DNA of 64,000 nt from Maribacter polysaccharolyticus (GTDB lineage: Bacteria > Bacteroidota > Bacteroidia > Flavobacteriales > Flavobacteriaceae). A program made the position numbers and the translations under genes. The notes beneath the pieces were generated by a model. It saw only the letters and a list, made by a program, of their open reading frames with translations. It ran no database searches and was not told the DNA's origin. The DNA lies in the NCBI RefSeq assembly GCF_028882255.1, contig NZ_JARBUY010000003.1, positions 581,018 through 645,017 on the forward strand. The letters are read 5' to 3'. This document shows positions 42,998-52,574 of this stretch, in pieces; position 1 is the first letter of the stretch; each line of letters opens with the position of its first letter.

Positions 42998-44155
42998 ATG
43001 CCTCTATATCATACATTGGGGGACATACCCCATAAACGACATACTGTTTTTAAAAAGGCGGATGGTTCCTTGCATTATGAGCAGCTCTTCGGGACTATTG
43101 GTTTTGAGGGGATGTCATCATTACTGTATCACTTGAACCAGCCTACGATGGTAAAAGCGGTGGGTGTACCTAAGGATATTTCCCCAAAAGCAGCGGTAAC
43201 CTATAATATCACATCGCGATTATTGAAAGGGTTCCAAGTTGAGCCCGAGGATGATTTTTTGGAAAGTAGGAAGGTTGTCCTTTTCAATTCCGATGTGAAT
43301 GTGGGTCTTGCGGCACCAAGGAAATCAATGACCGATTATTTTTATAAAAATGCCGATGCCGATGAATTGTTGTTCATACACAAAGGCAAGGGGACATTAA
43401 AAACATTCTTGGGGGAGATAGCGTTTGAATATGGGGATTATATTTTAATCCCTCGGGGGATGATCTATCAGATCCAATTTGATTCGGAAGACAATAGATT
43501 GTTGGTCACCGAATCGTATAGCCCCATCTACACCCCCAAACGATATCGAAATTGGTTCGGACAGCATTTGGAGCATTCCCCATTTTGTGAGCGCGATTTT
43601 AAACTGCCCCAAAATTTACCCACACATGATGAAAAGGGTAAGTTTGTGATAAAAGTCCAAAAACAAGGGCAATTGCACGAGCTTGTATATGCTTCGCACC
43701 CTTTTGATGTCGTGGGTTGGGACGGGTATAATTATCCCTATGGTTTTTCGATCCATGATTTTGAACCCATCACGGGACGGGTGCATCAACCCCCTCCGGT
43801 ACATCAAACATTTGAAACCAATGCATTTGTGGTTTGTTCCTTTGTACCTCGCATGTATGATTATCACCCACAGGCCATTCCGGCACCCTATAACCATTCC
43901 AATATAGATTCTGACGAAGTACTGTATTATGTGGACGGGGATTTTATGAGCCGAAAGAATATCGACAAAGGGTATATATCATTGCATCCGGCAGGGATAC
44001 CCCATGGTCCGCATCCGGGGACTTATGAGGCAAGTATCGGCAAGGCCAAAACGGAAGAACTGGCCGTTATGATCGATACTTTTAAACCGCTAAAGCTTAC
44101 TCAGGCCGCATTGGATATTGATGATAAAACGTACTATAGGTCTTGGTTGGAGTAG
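42998..44155 (+). CDS. hmgA: Homogentisate 1,2-dioxygenase
   Basis: An iron(II) ring-opening dioxygenase of 385 residues, acting in tyrosine and phenylalanine breakdown (homogentisate to maleylacetoacetate). Conserved parts: VNVGLAAPRKSM, DELLFIHKGKGTL, GDYILIPRGMIYQI, GWDGYNYPYGFSIHDFEP, GRVHQPPPVHQTFE, NIDSDEVLYYVDGDF and HPAGIPHGPHPGTYEAS; the last two carry iron ligands. No other gene of the pathway is in the window. Confidence 0.93.
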   Translation: MPLYHTLGDIPHKRHTVFKKADGSLHYEQLFGTIGFEGMSSLLYHLNQPTMVKAVGVPKDISPKAAVTYNITSRLLKGFQVEPEDDFLESRKVVLFNSDVNVGLAAPRKSMTDYFYKNADADELLFIHKGKGTLKTFLGEIAFEYGDYILIPRGMIYQIQFDSEDNRLLVTESYSPIYTPKRYRNWFGQHLEHSPFCERDFKLPQNLPTHDEKGKFVIKVQKQGQLHELVYASHPFDVVGWDGYNYPYGFSIHDFEPITGRVHQPPPVHQTFETNAFVVCSFVPRMYDYHPQAIPAPYNHSNIDSDEVLYYVDGDFMSRKNIDKGYISLHPAGIPHGPHPGTYEASIGKAKTEELAVMIDTFKPLKLTQAALDIDDKTYYRSWLE

Positions 44156-44215
44156 TCATGGGCATCGATTGGTTTTATTCCGTTAATTCGGGTCAGCGTT
44201 AAGGCGGTCAGGGTC

Positions 44216-44235
44216 CCATGGAAGGATATCCATGG
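44216..44235. repeat. Inverted repeat after hmgA
   Basis: CCATGGA and TCCATGG separated by six bases form a perfect 7-bp stem. No T-run follows, so it is either a weak terminator or a binding site. Confidence 0.4.
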
Positions 44236-44349
44236 CCTTATTGTGGAATATTGCCCTCTCTTGGTTAGGTTTTGGTATTTAGAATGGTGATTTGGTTATA
44301 ACTATACAAAACTTGCTTTTAACAAAGCTGAAATTGTTTAAAAACCAGT

Positions 44350-44357
44350 TATCTTTG
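44350..44357 (+). promoter_or_regulatory. -7 element TATCTTTG
   Basis: A perfect TAnnTTTG about 165 bp before the PLP-enzyme gene. It lacks a clear -33 TTTG. It implies a long leader. Confidence 0.4.
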
Positions 44358-44522
44358 GGGTTTCGTTTTTTATGAAGTCCCAAGAGTGGTCACACTGCAA
44401 ATTTTTGTGGGTTGTACAGCGGGGCCGGTTATACGAATTACGGTTTACAGGGTATTGGCTTTTATGGGTAATATTCCCTTTTGAAAATTATGTTTTGAAG
44501 AATGTTTTAATATAAAACACCT

Positions 44523-46592
44523 ATGACAGATAATATACTTATTGAAAATCAATACAAAAGAACCAGTTTGTTCGAGAAGGAAAACGTGAATTATCTGGTT
44601 CGCGTTTTAAAAAGATTCAATACCGTCCCGAAGATAAACAACATCAATATCATTGCCTCCAATAGAAAGCCCGATCTATTTGAAATTGTGCCGAACAAAA
44701 CGATCAAAATCGGTACGTTGTTTTTGGAAAAGCCTGTCCTTGCCTTGGTTTATTTAAGATATGGCATTGAATGGCAACTTTGGTACAAAGCTTTGGGTAA
44801 CGATAAACGGGACACCCTTTTATGTGATGTCGCTGCATTGGAAGTAACACGCATATTTTATGATCTATTGCCTAAAACCGATAAGGAAAAGCTGGAATCG
44901 GTCGATGATTATTTAATTGGTCTGATCAAGAAAAATGAAGGGTTGAATGCCGAGTCTTTAGTGAAATATGAAAAGTTGCAGGCTTACCACGGATTGAATA
45001 GTACCCAAAAGGAATTCAAGGAATCTTGGAGGCCCATCGTGGAAAACCTGGCAAAACCTACGGAGTACTTATTAATGGCAGGTGGCGATCTTAGGTTGAA
45101 TATCGATGAAATCGATTTGTTGAATAAATACGGATGCCGACCATTCCCCAGACCGGAAGCATTTACTTTTGCCTCATCAACGGCAACGAGTGTATCGAAT
45201 TTTGCTTTTGATAAAACGGACAAGGTCAGAAGTATCCTTATCAGGGATAGTTTAAAAAATGGATTTAAGAAAACCACCATTGCGTTTTCCGAATTGTTGA
45301 AAAACAATCTCAGGAAAATATTTAAATTATATGATGGGTGTGAGATCATTTTTTCACCCTCAGGCACCGATTCGGCACTTCAAATAGCGGCCATAACCCA
45401 AATTGTATCCAAAAGTGACATTACCCATGTCCTTGTGGCTTCTGATGAAACCGGGAGCGGGGTGCCCGCCGCATTGAAAGGATGCCATTTTGAAAACACC
45501 ACGGCCTTGAACCATCCGGTAAATAAAGGGGATAAGATCGAGGGTTTTAGGGATGTCGATGTTATCAAAATCACCTTTAGGGACGAACAAGGGGCCTTAA
45601 AATCGACCAAACAATTGGACGAGGAGGTATTCAATGCCATTTCCAAAACCAATGAACTGGGGCGACATGTTGTTTTGCATACCATGGATCAGTCCAAATT
45701 GGGCTATCAATCCCCTAGTGACGATCTTATCCGAAAATTGCATACGCTTGATAAATTGTCAATGCAGATCATCGTGGATGGCTCTCAACTCCGGTTAGAT
45801 CCCAAAGACGTAAAAAAATATTTGAATAAGGGGTATATCGTTACCATAACGGGAAGTAAATATTTTACGGGCCCTCCTTATTCAGGGGCCTTGATCTTGC
45901 CAAAAAGTGTCGGTGAATTGGTGCATTCCGTAAAAGATAAGCTACCGGAAGGTTTGACCAAATATTACAATCATTCCGATTGGCCAACTTCCTGGTTCTG
46001 TTCAAACGATTTGCCCAGCGGATATAATTATGGTTCCTATATGCGTTGGAACGCCGCGATGGTTGAAATGGATAGATACTTTAGGACACCGATCCTATAC
46101 CGGAATATGGGCATCGAGATGTTCTGTAATTTTGTGGAGGATTCCATTAAAGATGCGACTTTTTTAGAACCGATATACGGGAGTGAAACGAAAACCAACA
46201 GTTTTGACAGTGAAGAATTCGGAATTCGGAACATACGTACCATTTTCCCTTTCTTTATCCTAAAGGATAATGAACCCTTAGCGATCGATAAGGTCAAAAA
46301 ACTTTATACGTTGTTGAATTCCGATTTGTCCGGTCAATTTCAGGATTCCCCTTTGGAAACCATTAGGCTTGCAGCCCAAAAATGCCATATTGGTCAAGCG
46401 GTCAGTGTAAAATATGATGCTATTGACAGTGCTGTTTTAAGGATCAGTTTGGGTGCAAGGGTCATATCCGAAAGTTGGGTCAATAGGGATGTCAGCCTCT
46501 ATTTTAGGAATATAGAGATACAAATGGATCAAATCACCGTAATCATCAAAAAAATAGAATTGATCCTCAATACGCCTGGGTTGTTGGATTGA
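44523..46592 (+). CDS. Large PLP-dependent enzyme of unknown reaction
   Basis: The protein has 689 residues. Residues about 210-690 look like fold-type I PLP enzymes: phosphate-binding loop SPSGTDSALQ (about 278-287), pyridine-nitrogen aspartate D419 in IIVDGSQLRL and the Schiff-base lysine K446 in ITGSKYFTGPPYSG. The first 190 residues are an extra domain (EWQLWYKALGNDKRDTLLCD, then helical) that I cannot place. The closest relatives by feel are cysteine-desulfurase or aminotransferase V enzymes, but the motifs are unusual. There is no signal peptide, so it is cytoplasmic. It stands alone with its own promoter, between hmgA and a sulfatase. Confidence 0.75.
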   Translation: MTDNILIENQYKRTSLFEKENVNYLVRVLKRFNTVPKINNINIIASNRKPDLFEIVPNKTIKIGTLFLEKPVLALVYLRYGIEWQLWYKALGNDKRDTLLCDVAALEVTRIFYDLLPKTDKEKLESVDDYLIGLIKKNEGLNAESLVKYEKLQAYHGLNSTQKEFKESWRPIVENLAKPTEYLLMAGGDLRLNIDEIDLLNKYGCRPFPRPEAFTFASSTATSVSNFAFDKTDKVRSILIRDSLKNGFKKTTIAFSELLKNNLRKIFKLYDGCEIIFSPSGTDSALQIAAITQIVSKSDITHVLVASDETGSGVPAALKGCHFENTTALNHPVNKGDKIEGFRDVDVIKITFRDEQGALKSTKQLDEEVFNAISKTNELGRHVVLHTMDQSKLGYQSPSDDLIRKLHTLDKLSMQIIVDGSQLRLDPKDVKKYLNKGYIVTITGSKYFTGPPYSGALILPKSVGELVHSVKDKLPEGLTKYYNHSDWPTSWFCSNDLPSGYNYGSYMRWNAAMVEMDRYFRTPILYRNMGIEMFCNFVEDSIKDATFLEPIYGSETKTNSFDSEEFGIRNIRTIFPFFILKDNEPLAIDKVKKLYTLLNSDLSGQFQDSPLETIRLAAQKCHIGQAVSVKYDAIDSAVLRISLGARVISESWVNRDVSLYFRNIEIQMDQITVIIKKIELILNTPGLLD

Positions 46593-46796
46593 TCAGGAAG
46601 GTCTATCTTGTTCCAAAGGCTGTTTTTTGAGACTCCAGTGCGACCTTATGTCAACTTCTTAGGCGTAGGTTTGGAAAAGGTAAGGTCTATGTATTCATCC
46701 CGTTGTTACTTCTGCCATCAACACGAAGGTTATGCGGGATTGTGAGGTAAAGTAAATGGGCCAATTCATAATAACCGCGGGAATAATTCAATTTAA

Positions 46797-48143
46797 ATGA
46801 TCAATATGTTGAAAAACACAGGACTGCTCTTGATCGTTGTTTGTCTATTATCATGCACGGACAAGAAGGAAGTCGGGCCCAAGATGCCCAATTTCGTTAT
46901 CATTATGGCAGATGATTTAGGGTACGGGGATATTTCATCTTATGGCAATCCATTAACACAGACCCCCAATATCGATCAACTGGCCAAGGAGGGGACACGG
47001 TTTGTTGATTTTCATTCCAATGGGGCGGTATGTAGCCCGACCCGTGCAGCATTGATGACCGGCAAATACCAACAGCGAACCGGGATTGAGGGTGTGGTCA
47101 CTTCAAAAAACCATAGGGATGTAGGTCTTCCATTGGATGAGATTACCCTGGCCGAGGAATTGAAAAAATACGATTATACCACGGCCATATACGGGAAATG
47201 GCATTTAGGGTATTCAACGGAATTCAATCCTTTGGAACAGGGGTTCGACCATTATGCGGGCTTCGTCAGTGGGGGAGTGGACTACCATGCACATATAGAC
47301 CAAGAGGGTTACAAGGATTGGTGGAAAGGGAAAAAGATGGAGGATGAAAGTGGTTATACCACCGATCTGATCACCCGATATGGTGTTGGGTTCCTTAAGG
47401 ATAACAATCCCAAGGTAACGCACAAACCCTTCTTTTTGTACTTGGCACACGAGTCGCCCCACAGGCCGTATCAAAGACGTATTGACAGGGTATTGAGGGA
47501 AGTCGGTAAACCGGGTAACCTTTTTGCCCAAGATAGTATCCAGGATATTTACAAGGAGATGGTCGAGGTTATGGACGAAGGGATTGGCGATATCATGGAT
47601 ACCCTCAAGGAAATCGGGGCGTATGAAAATACGGTAATCATATTCTTGTCAGACAATGGAGCCAATAGTTATGGAAACAATGGGGTCTTAAGGGGTTTTA
47701 AAAACCAGGTTTATGAAGGAGGTACAAGGGTGCCCGCGATCATTACCTACCCCGGGCACATTAAGCCAGGGACCATAAATGCCGAAACCGTGCTTACGAT
47801 GGACCTACTTCCTACCGTTCTTGATTTTATAGGTAAGAAGCCCGAGGCCCATACCATTGATGGGGTCAGTATAAAAGACAACCTGATCAACGAAACCGAC
47901 TTACAGGAAAGGGATGTGTTTTTTGATTATGGCAATAAAAGCGCCATACGTAGGGGGAAATGGAAGATGCTTCGAATCAAAGAGGGGGAGGACTTCATAT
48001 ATGATCTTTATGATCTGGAGAATGATATTTCTGAGAGTGAAAATGTCGCACTGGAGCATCCGACTTTGTTAAACGAAATGAAAAACAGGCTTGCGCATTG
48101 GGATGTTGAAGTGAGAAAAGGAGTCCAATTAGTGACCCATTAA
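46797..48143 (+). CDS. Type I sulfatase lipoprotein
   Basis: The protein has 448 residues with a signal ending VCLLSC (Cys20). Sulfatase features: metal-binding ADD (39-40) in IIMADDLGYGD, the formylglycine motif C79-S-P-T-R83 in GAVCSPTRAALMTGK, GKWHLG and SDNGANSYG. It removes sulfate from a sulfated sugar, perhaps an algal polysaccharide, in the periplasm or at the surface. The cysteine needs conversion by a formylglycine-generating enzyme, which is not in this window. No SusCD pair or glycoside hydrolase lies beside it. Confidence 0.92.
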   Translation: MINMLKNTGLLLIVVCLLSCTDKKEVGPKMPNFVIIMADDLGYGDISSYGNPLTQTPNIDQLAKEGTRFVDFHSNGAVCSPTRAALMTGKYQQRTGIEGVVTSKNHRDVGLPLDEITLAEELKKYDYTTAIYGKWHLGYSTEFNPLEQGFDHYAGFVSGGVDYHAHIDQEGYKDWWKGKKMEDESGYTTDLITRYGVGFLKDNNPKVTHKPFFLYLAHESPHRPYQRRIDRVLREVGKPGNLFAQDSIQDIYKEMVEVMDEGIGDIMDTLKEIGAYENTVIIFLSDNGANSYGNNGVLRGFKNQVYEGGTRVPAIITYPGHIKPGTINAETVLTMDLLPTVLDFIGKKPEAHTIDGVSIKDNLINETDLQERDVFFDYGNKSAIRRGKWKMLRIKEGEDFIYDLYDLENDISESENVALEHPTLLNEMKNRLAHWDVEVRKGVQLVTH

Positions 48144-48253
48144 TCACACGATGTATGGGCCGGATTAGGTTCTGCCCCATCCAAACCATTGGTAAAAGGT
48201 TGCCTTATTGCCGATGGTCATGGGTATCGTTCGGACCTGAAAATCCCCAAAAC

Positions 48254-48274
48254 CCTTGAAAAGGGCATTTTTTG
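48254..48274 (+). terminator. Intrinsic terminator after sulfatase
   Basis: CCCTT-GAA-AAGGG followed by CATTTTTT. The stem is short, so efficiency is uncertain. It lies between two converging genes. Confidence 0.5.
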
Positions 48275-48292
48275 TCTTGCCTATTTTTCCTT

Positions 48293-49237
48293 TTAGAGTT
48301 TGCGCATCACCAGATGTACCAAGGAAGCCGCCAGTTTGGCGGTTTGATGGTCAATATCGTAGGTGGGGTTCATTTCCGCAATATCCAAGGACAACAATTT
48401 CTTCGACCTGATAAGGATACTCAAGCAATGCATGACGATATCGGGGGAAAAACCCATAGGTGATGCGGCGCTGACCCCAGGGGCATAGGCCGATGAAAAT
48501 CCGTCCAAATCTATGGTCGTATAGATATAATCGACCTTGGATATGAACTTGTCAATGGTTTTTGTGACGGTTTTTAAATTGTGGAAACTGAATTGACTGT
48601 TCCTTAGAAAATCCACATTCAAATCAATGGCCTTTTCAAACAGTATTCTGTCATTGGAATCCGGTCGTATGCCCAAGCAGAGGTATTCAAAGGGCATGTC
48701 TTCATCTTGGCAATCCTGGGCAATTTGATAAAAAGGGGTTCCGGAATTAGGACCGTCTTCGCAGTTCCGAAGATCAAAGTGGGCGTCAAAATTGACGATG
48801 CCGATGGTTTTCCCTTTACCTACATGCGCCAATAGTCCTTTGTAATGGCCATAGGCCATGTCATGACCTCCGCCCAATACGATGGGAATGGCCTTTTGTT
48901 TCAATAGCTGGGAAACTTTTAGAGAAAGCGAGTTATGTGCCGCTTCGATATCCCCATCCTTACATTCGATGGTGCCGCAATCAAAGGTTTTGCGTTCCGG
49001 GGCCAAATGGTTCGGCATTTTCCCGAGTTGGGCCCTAATGGCATCAGGTCCGGCGATGGCCCCGATCCTACCTTGGTTTCGCTTAACGCCTTCATCACAA
49101 GCATAACCCAATAGGGCTATCGAATTGGGAGTGACCTTTTCAATCGCACTACACGTTATTTTTTCATGCATGTAAAGTTGCTGTCCGGAAATCCTTCCCG
49201 ACCAGTTTTTTTGGGTTGGTTTTTTAAATGTAGCCAT
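48293..49237 (-). CDS. hutG: Formimidoylglutamase (arginase family)
   Basis: The protein has 314 residues from the ATG at 49237, two bases after the hutU stop. Arginase-family manganese motifs: LGGGHDMAYGH, IVNFDAHFDLR and TIDLDGFSSAYAPGVSA. It splits N-formimidoyl-glutamate to glutamate and formamide, the last step of histidine breakdown in the hutHIUG order here. Confidence 0.92.
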   Translation of the reverse strand: MATFKKPTQKNWSGRISGQQLYMHEKITCSAIEKVTPNSIALLGYACDEGVKRNQGRIGAIAGPDAIRAQLGKMPNHLAPERKTFDCGTIECKDGDIEAAHNSLSLKVSQLLKQKAIPIVLGGGHDMAYGHYKGLLAHVGKGKTIGIVNFDAHFDLRNCEDGPNSGTPFYQIAQDCQDEDMPFEYLCLGIRPDSNDRILFEKAIDLNVDFLRNSQFSFHNLKTVTKTIDKFISKVDYIYTTIDLDGFSSAYAPGVSAASPMGFSPDIVMHCLSILIRSKKLLSLDIAEMNPTYDIDHQTAKLAASLVHLVMRKL

Positions 49238-49239
49238 AA

Positions 49240-51264
49240 TCAATCGAATATATTATCCAATAATCCTTTTTCAACTAAATTAGGTAATGTTACCTTAAGT
49301 TCGGGCGTTCGCTCCATTTCCCGTTTAATGGCAAAAAGAGCTTCTTTGTTTCGGGCCCAACTTCTTCTCGAAATACCGTTGTTGACATCGTAGAACAACA
49401 TGTTCTTGAGTTTTTTTGAAGCTGCATCCGATCCATCCAAGACCATCCCGAAACCCCCATTGATGACTTCGCCCCAGCCTACTCCCCCGCCATTGTGGAT
49501 CGATACCCATGTGGCGCCCCTAAAGCTGTCCCCGATGACATTTTGTATCGCCATATCGGCAGTGAATTTACTGCCGTCATGGATATTGCTGGTTTCCCGA
49601 AAAGGGGAATCGGTGCCACTTACATCGTGGTGATCCCTTCCCAAGACGATGGGCGCGGATATCCCACCTTTTTTTATCGCTTGGTTAAAGGCCTCGGCGA
49701 TACTGGCGCGACCTTCGGCATCGGCATACAAAATGCGGGCTTGGGACCCTACCACCAATTTATTCTCTTCTGCTTCCTGGATCCATGTAATGTTGTCCTG
49801 TAGCTGTTGTTGAATTTCCTTTGGTGCTTCTGTCTTGATCTGTTTCATGATGGTCAATGCGATGGCATCGGTCTTGCTGAGGTCTTCAGGTTTACCAGAG
49901 GTGCAGACCCAACGGAAAGGCCCGAAACCATAATCAAAACACATGGGCCCCAAAATATCCTGAACATAGGAGGAGTATTTGAAATCGATGTTGTTCTCAG
50001 CCATTATATCGGCCCCCGCACGGGACGCTTCCAATAAAAAAGCATTTCCGTAATCAAAGAAATAGGTGCCTTTGGCAGTATGGTTATTAATGGCGGCAAC
50101 CTGTCTTCGTAACGATTTTTGCACCGCGGCCTTAAAGGCTATGGGGTCTTTGCCCATCAAATCGTTTGATTCCTCAAAACTCATTCCGACAGGGTAATAC
50201 CCCCCCGACCAAGGATTGTGCAACGAGGTTTGGTCCGATCCCAAATGCACGAAGATGTCATTGGCATCGAAGGCTTCCCATACATCCACAACATTTCCGA
50301 TATAACCCAAAGACACCACTTTGTGGGCGGCAATGGCCTTTTGGGTCCTTTGTACCAGTTCGTTGATATCATCGATCAATTCATCTACCCAACCTTGGGT
50401 GTGTCTCTTTTTTGCGGCGACCGGATTGATCTCGGCACAAATAGTGATACATCCGGCAATGTTACCGGCTTTCGGCTGCGCCCCGCTCATTCCCCCCAAT
50501 CCGGCGGTCAAGAAAATTTTGCCTTTGGGCGATTCGTTTTTCCGTAACACCTTTCGAAAGGCATTCATTACCGTAATTGCCGTACCGTGTACGATACCTT
50601 GGGGTCCAATGTACATGTAAGATCCAGCGGTCATTTGTCCATATTGGGTCACCCCAAGTGCATTGTATTTTTCCCAATCATCGGGTTTTGAGTAATTGGG
50701 AATCATCATACCATTAGTGACAACCACTCTAGGGGCATCTTTAGAGGAGGGGAAAAGACCCATGGGGTGTCCCGAATAGATATGCAGTGTCTGCTCCTCG
50801 GTCATAGTGGCCAAATAGTGCATGGTCAACAGGTATTGCGCCCAATTTTGGAAAACCGCCCCATTGCCGCCATAGGTAATCAATTCTTCGGGATGTTGGG
50901 CAACCGCGGGATCCAAATTGTTCTGGATCATCAACATAATAGCCGCCGCTTGGGTGCTTTTGGCCGGATATGCGGAAATGGGTCTTGCATGCATCCCATA
51001 TCCCGGGATAAAACGATACATGTATATTCTGCCGTAGGTGTCCAATTCATGGGCAAACTCCTTGGCCAATTCGGGATGCCAGGCTTTAGGGAAATACCGA
51101 AGTGCATTTTCCAAGGCCAGTTTTTTTTCCTGTAATGTAAGGATGTCCTTGCGCCTTGGGGCGTGACTGATCGTGGGGGTCCGTTTTCTTTTCTCGGGTA
51201 AAACTTCCGGGATCCCCTGAAGGATTTGGGATTTAAAATCCGATGCGACCATATTGTTTTTCAT
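49240..51264 (-). CDS. hutU: Urocanate hydratase
   Basis: The protein has 674 residues, longer than the usual 550-560 because of extra N-terminal and inserted segments, as in other Bacteroidota forms. Conserved segments: ITYGGNGAVFQNWAQY, TAGSYMYIGPQGIVHGT, LTAGLGGMSGAQPKA, HLGSDQTSLHNPWSGGYYP and GRDHHDVSGTDSPFRETS. It binds NAD and turns urocanate into imidazolone propionate. It lies 8 bp after hutI. Confidence 0.95.
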   Translation of the reverse strand: MKNNMVASDFKSQILQGIPEVLPEKRKRTPTISHAPRRKDILTLQEKKLALENALRYFPKAWHPELAKEFAHELDTYGRIYMYRFIPGYGMHARPISAYPAKSTQAAAIMLMIQNNLDPAVAQHPEELITYGGNGAVFQNWAQYLLTMHYLATMTEEQTLHIYSGHPMGLFPSSKDAPRVVVTNGMMIPNYSKPDDWEKYNALGVTQYGQMTAGSYMYIGPQGIVHGTAITVMNAFRKVLRKNESPKGKIFLTAGLGGMSGAQPKAGNIAGCITICAEINPVAAKKRHTQGWVDELIDDINELVQRTQKAIAAHKVVSLGYIGNVVDVWEAFDANDIFVHLGSDQTSLHNPWSGGYYPVGMSFEESNDLMGKDPIAFKAAVQKSLRRQVAAINNHTAKGTYFFDYGNAFLLEASRAGADIMAENNIDFKYSSYVQDILGPMCFDYGFGPFRWVCTSGKPEDLSKTDAIALTIMKQIKTEAPKEIQQQLQDNITWIQEAEENKLVVGSQARILYADAEGRASIAEAFNQAIKKGGISAPIVLGRDHHDVSGTDSPFRETSNIHDGSKFTADMAIQNVIGDSFRGATWVSIHNGGGVGWGEVINGGFGMVLDGSDAASKKLKNMLFYDVNNGISRRSWARNKEALFAIKREMERTPELKVTLPNLVEKGLLDNIFD

Positions 51265-51272
51265 CTTTTATT

Positions 51273-52514
51273 TCAGTGTTTGTTGTAAACCAATTCCCCT
51301 TTTTTCCAGACCATGCACGGTTTGAAATTTCCCTGATTGTATAGGATTTCTTTATAATCCCCGGTATGGAAAATGCCGATATCGGCCAAACAGCCCGATT
51401 GCAGTTGTCCTCTATCGGTCAATTTCAAAGCGGCTGCGGCCCTCGTGGTAATTCCGGCAAGTACCTCTGCGTTCGATAACTTCTCAAAAGTGCCCAAAAT
51501 AGCTGCTTGTGTCAGAAGATCGCCCATGGGGGCCGAACCGGGGTTATGATCACTTGCGATGGCCACGGCACCACCGGCATCAAGGAGCTTACGGGCCGGT
51601 GCGAAAGCGCAACCCAATCCGATGGAAGCCCCGGGCAGGGCCGTTGCAATGATCGGGCTCTGGGCCAATAGCCCGATTTCGACATCGGTACTGGCCTCTA
51701 AGTGATCAGCGCTTAGGGCATTGTATTTTAGGGCAACTTGGCTTCCACCGGTCGAAAATTGGTCGGCATGTACCGTAATATCGAAACCAAGTGCCTTGGC
51801 TTTGTCAAAATAGGGCGCAATAAGGGATGGGGAAAAGGCGCCTTCTTCGATAAAAGCATCTATCCGATTCGTAAGCTTTTCGACTTTAAGGGCGGGCAAT
51901 AATTCTTCGGCCATCTGTTTTAGGTAATCCGCCGCACTCCCTTTAAAATCCTTGGGGACCATATGTGCCGCCAAACAGGTGGCTATCAAATCCACGGGAA
52001 GCAGGGCATCGGCCGCCTTGATGGCATACAGCATTTTCAATTCCTCGTGGACAGACAGGCCATACCCACTTTTGACTTCGATTGTGGTTACCCCATTGGT
52101 CAAATGTCTTTTGGCCCTTTTTACGATGCCTTTGATCAATGATTCTTTGGACGCCTTTCGGGTTTGGGTAACGGTATCCCAGATGCCACCACCGGCTTTG
52201 GCGATTTCCAAATAGGTCTTCCCCGAATTGCGCAGTGCATAATCATTGGCCCTGGATCCTGCAAAACAGATATGGGTATGGGCATCTACAAAGCCCGGAA
52301 GGCATGTATGGTCTCCATGCAGCTCTATGATTTCCGTATTATCGGGCAATGCTGCCTTTGTCAGTGCATCGAAGCTCCCCACTGTTTTTATAAGGTCACC
52401 TTCTATAAGGATTCCGCCATCTTCCACGATGACCAATTGATTATCGGCCAACGCTCCTTTTGGGGGGAGTCCGGTCATGGGGATTATTTGTTTAAAAGGA
52501 CCTATGAGTTTCAT
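51273..52514 (-). CDS. hutI: Imidazolonepropionase
   Basis: An amidohydrolase of 413 residues with the metal site PGFVDAHTHICFAGSR, further ligands in TVHADQFS and the late aspartate in AIASDHNPGSAP. It opens imidazolone propionate to formimidoyl-glutamate. Confidence 0.95.
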   Translation of the reverse strand: MKLIGPFKQIIPMTGLPPKGALADNQLVIVEDGGILIEGDLIKTVGSFDALTKAALPDNTEIIELHGDHTCLPGFVDAHTHICFAGSRANDYALRNSGKTYLEIAKAGGGIWDTVTQTRKASKESLIKGIVKRAKRHLTNGVTTIEVKSGYGLSVHEELKMLYAIKAADALLPVDLIATCLAAHMVPKDFKGSAADYLKQMAEELLPALKVEKLTNRIDAFIEEGAFSPSLIAPYFDKAKALGFDITVHADQFSTGGSQVALKYNALSADHLEASTDVEIGLLAQSPIIATALPGASIGLGCAFAPARKLLDAGGAVAIASDHNPGSAPMGDLLTQAAILGTFEKLSNAEVLAGITTRAAAALKLTDRGQLQSGCLADIGIFHTGDYKEILYNQGNFKPCMVWKKGELVYNKH

Positions 52515-52574
52515 GTTGCAACATTAAATTAATTTAAGCCAATAAGTTTAGGGGGGAAGGTGAAAAGGATGCCA

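Larger units (their letters stand above)
44156..44522. other. Intergenic region between hmgA and the PLP-enzyme gene
   Basis: 367 bp. It contains an inverted repeat CCATGGA-AGGATA-TCCATGG (44216-44235) near the end of hmgA and a perfect -7 element TATCTTTG (44350-44357). I see no protein gene. Confidence 0.45.

Noticed and set aside
44464-44480. GGGTAATATTCCC before the PLP-enzyme gene, similar to the tandem activator repeats
   Set aside because: It is a single copy with a different centre, and I find no -24/-12 promoter beside it.
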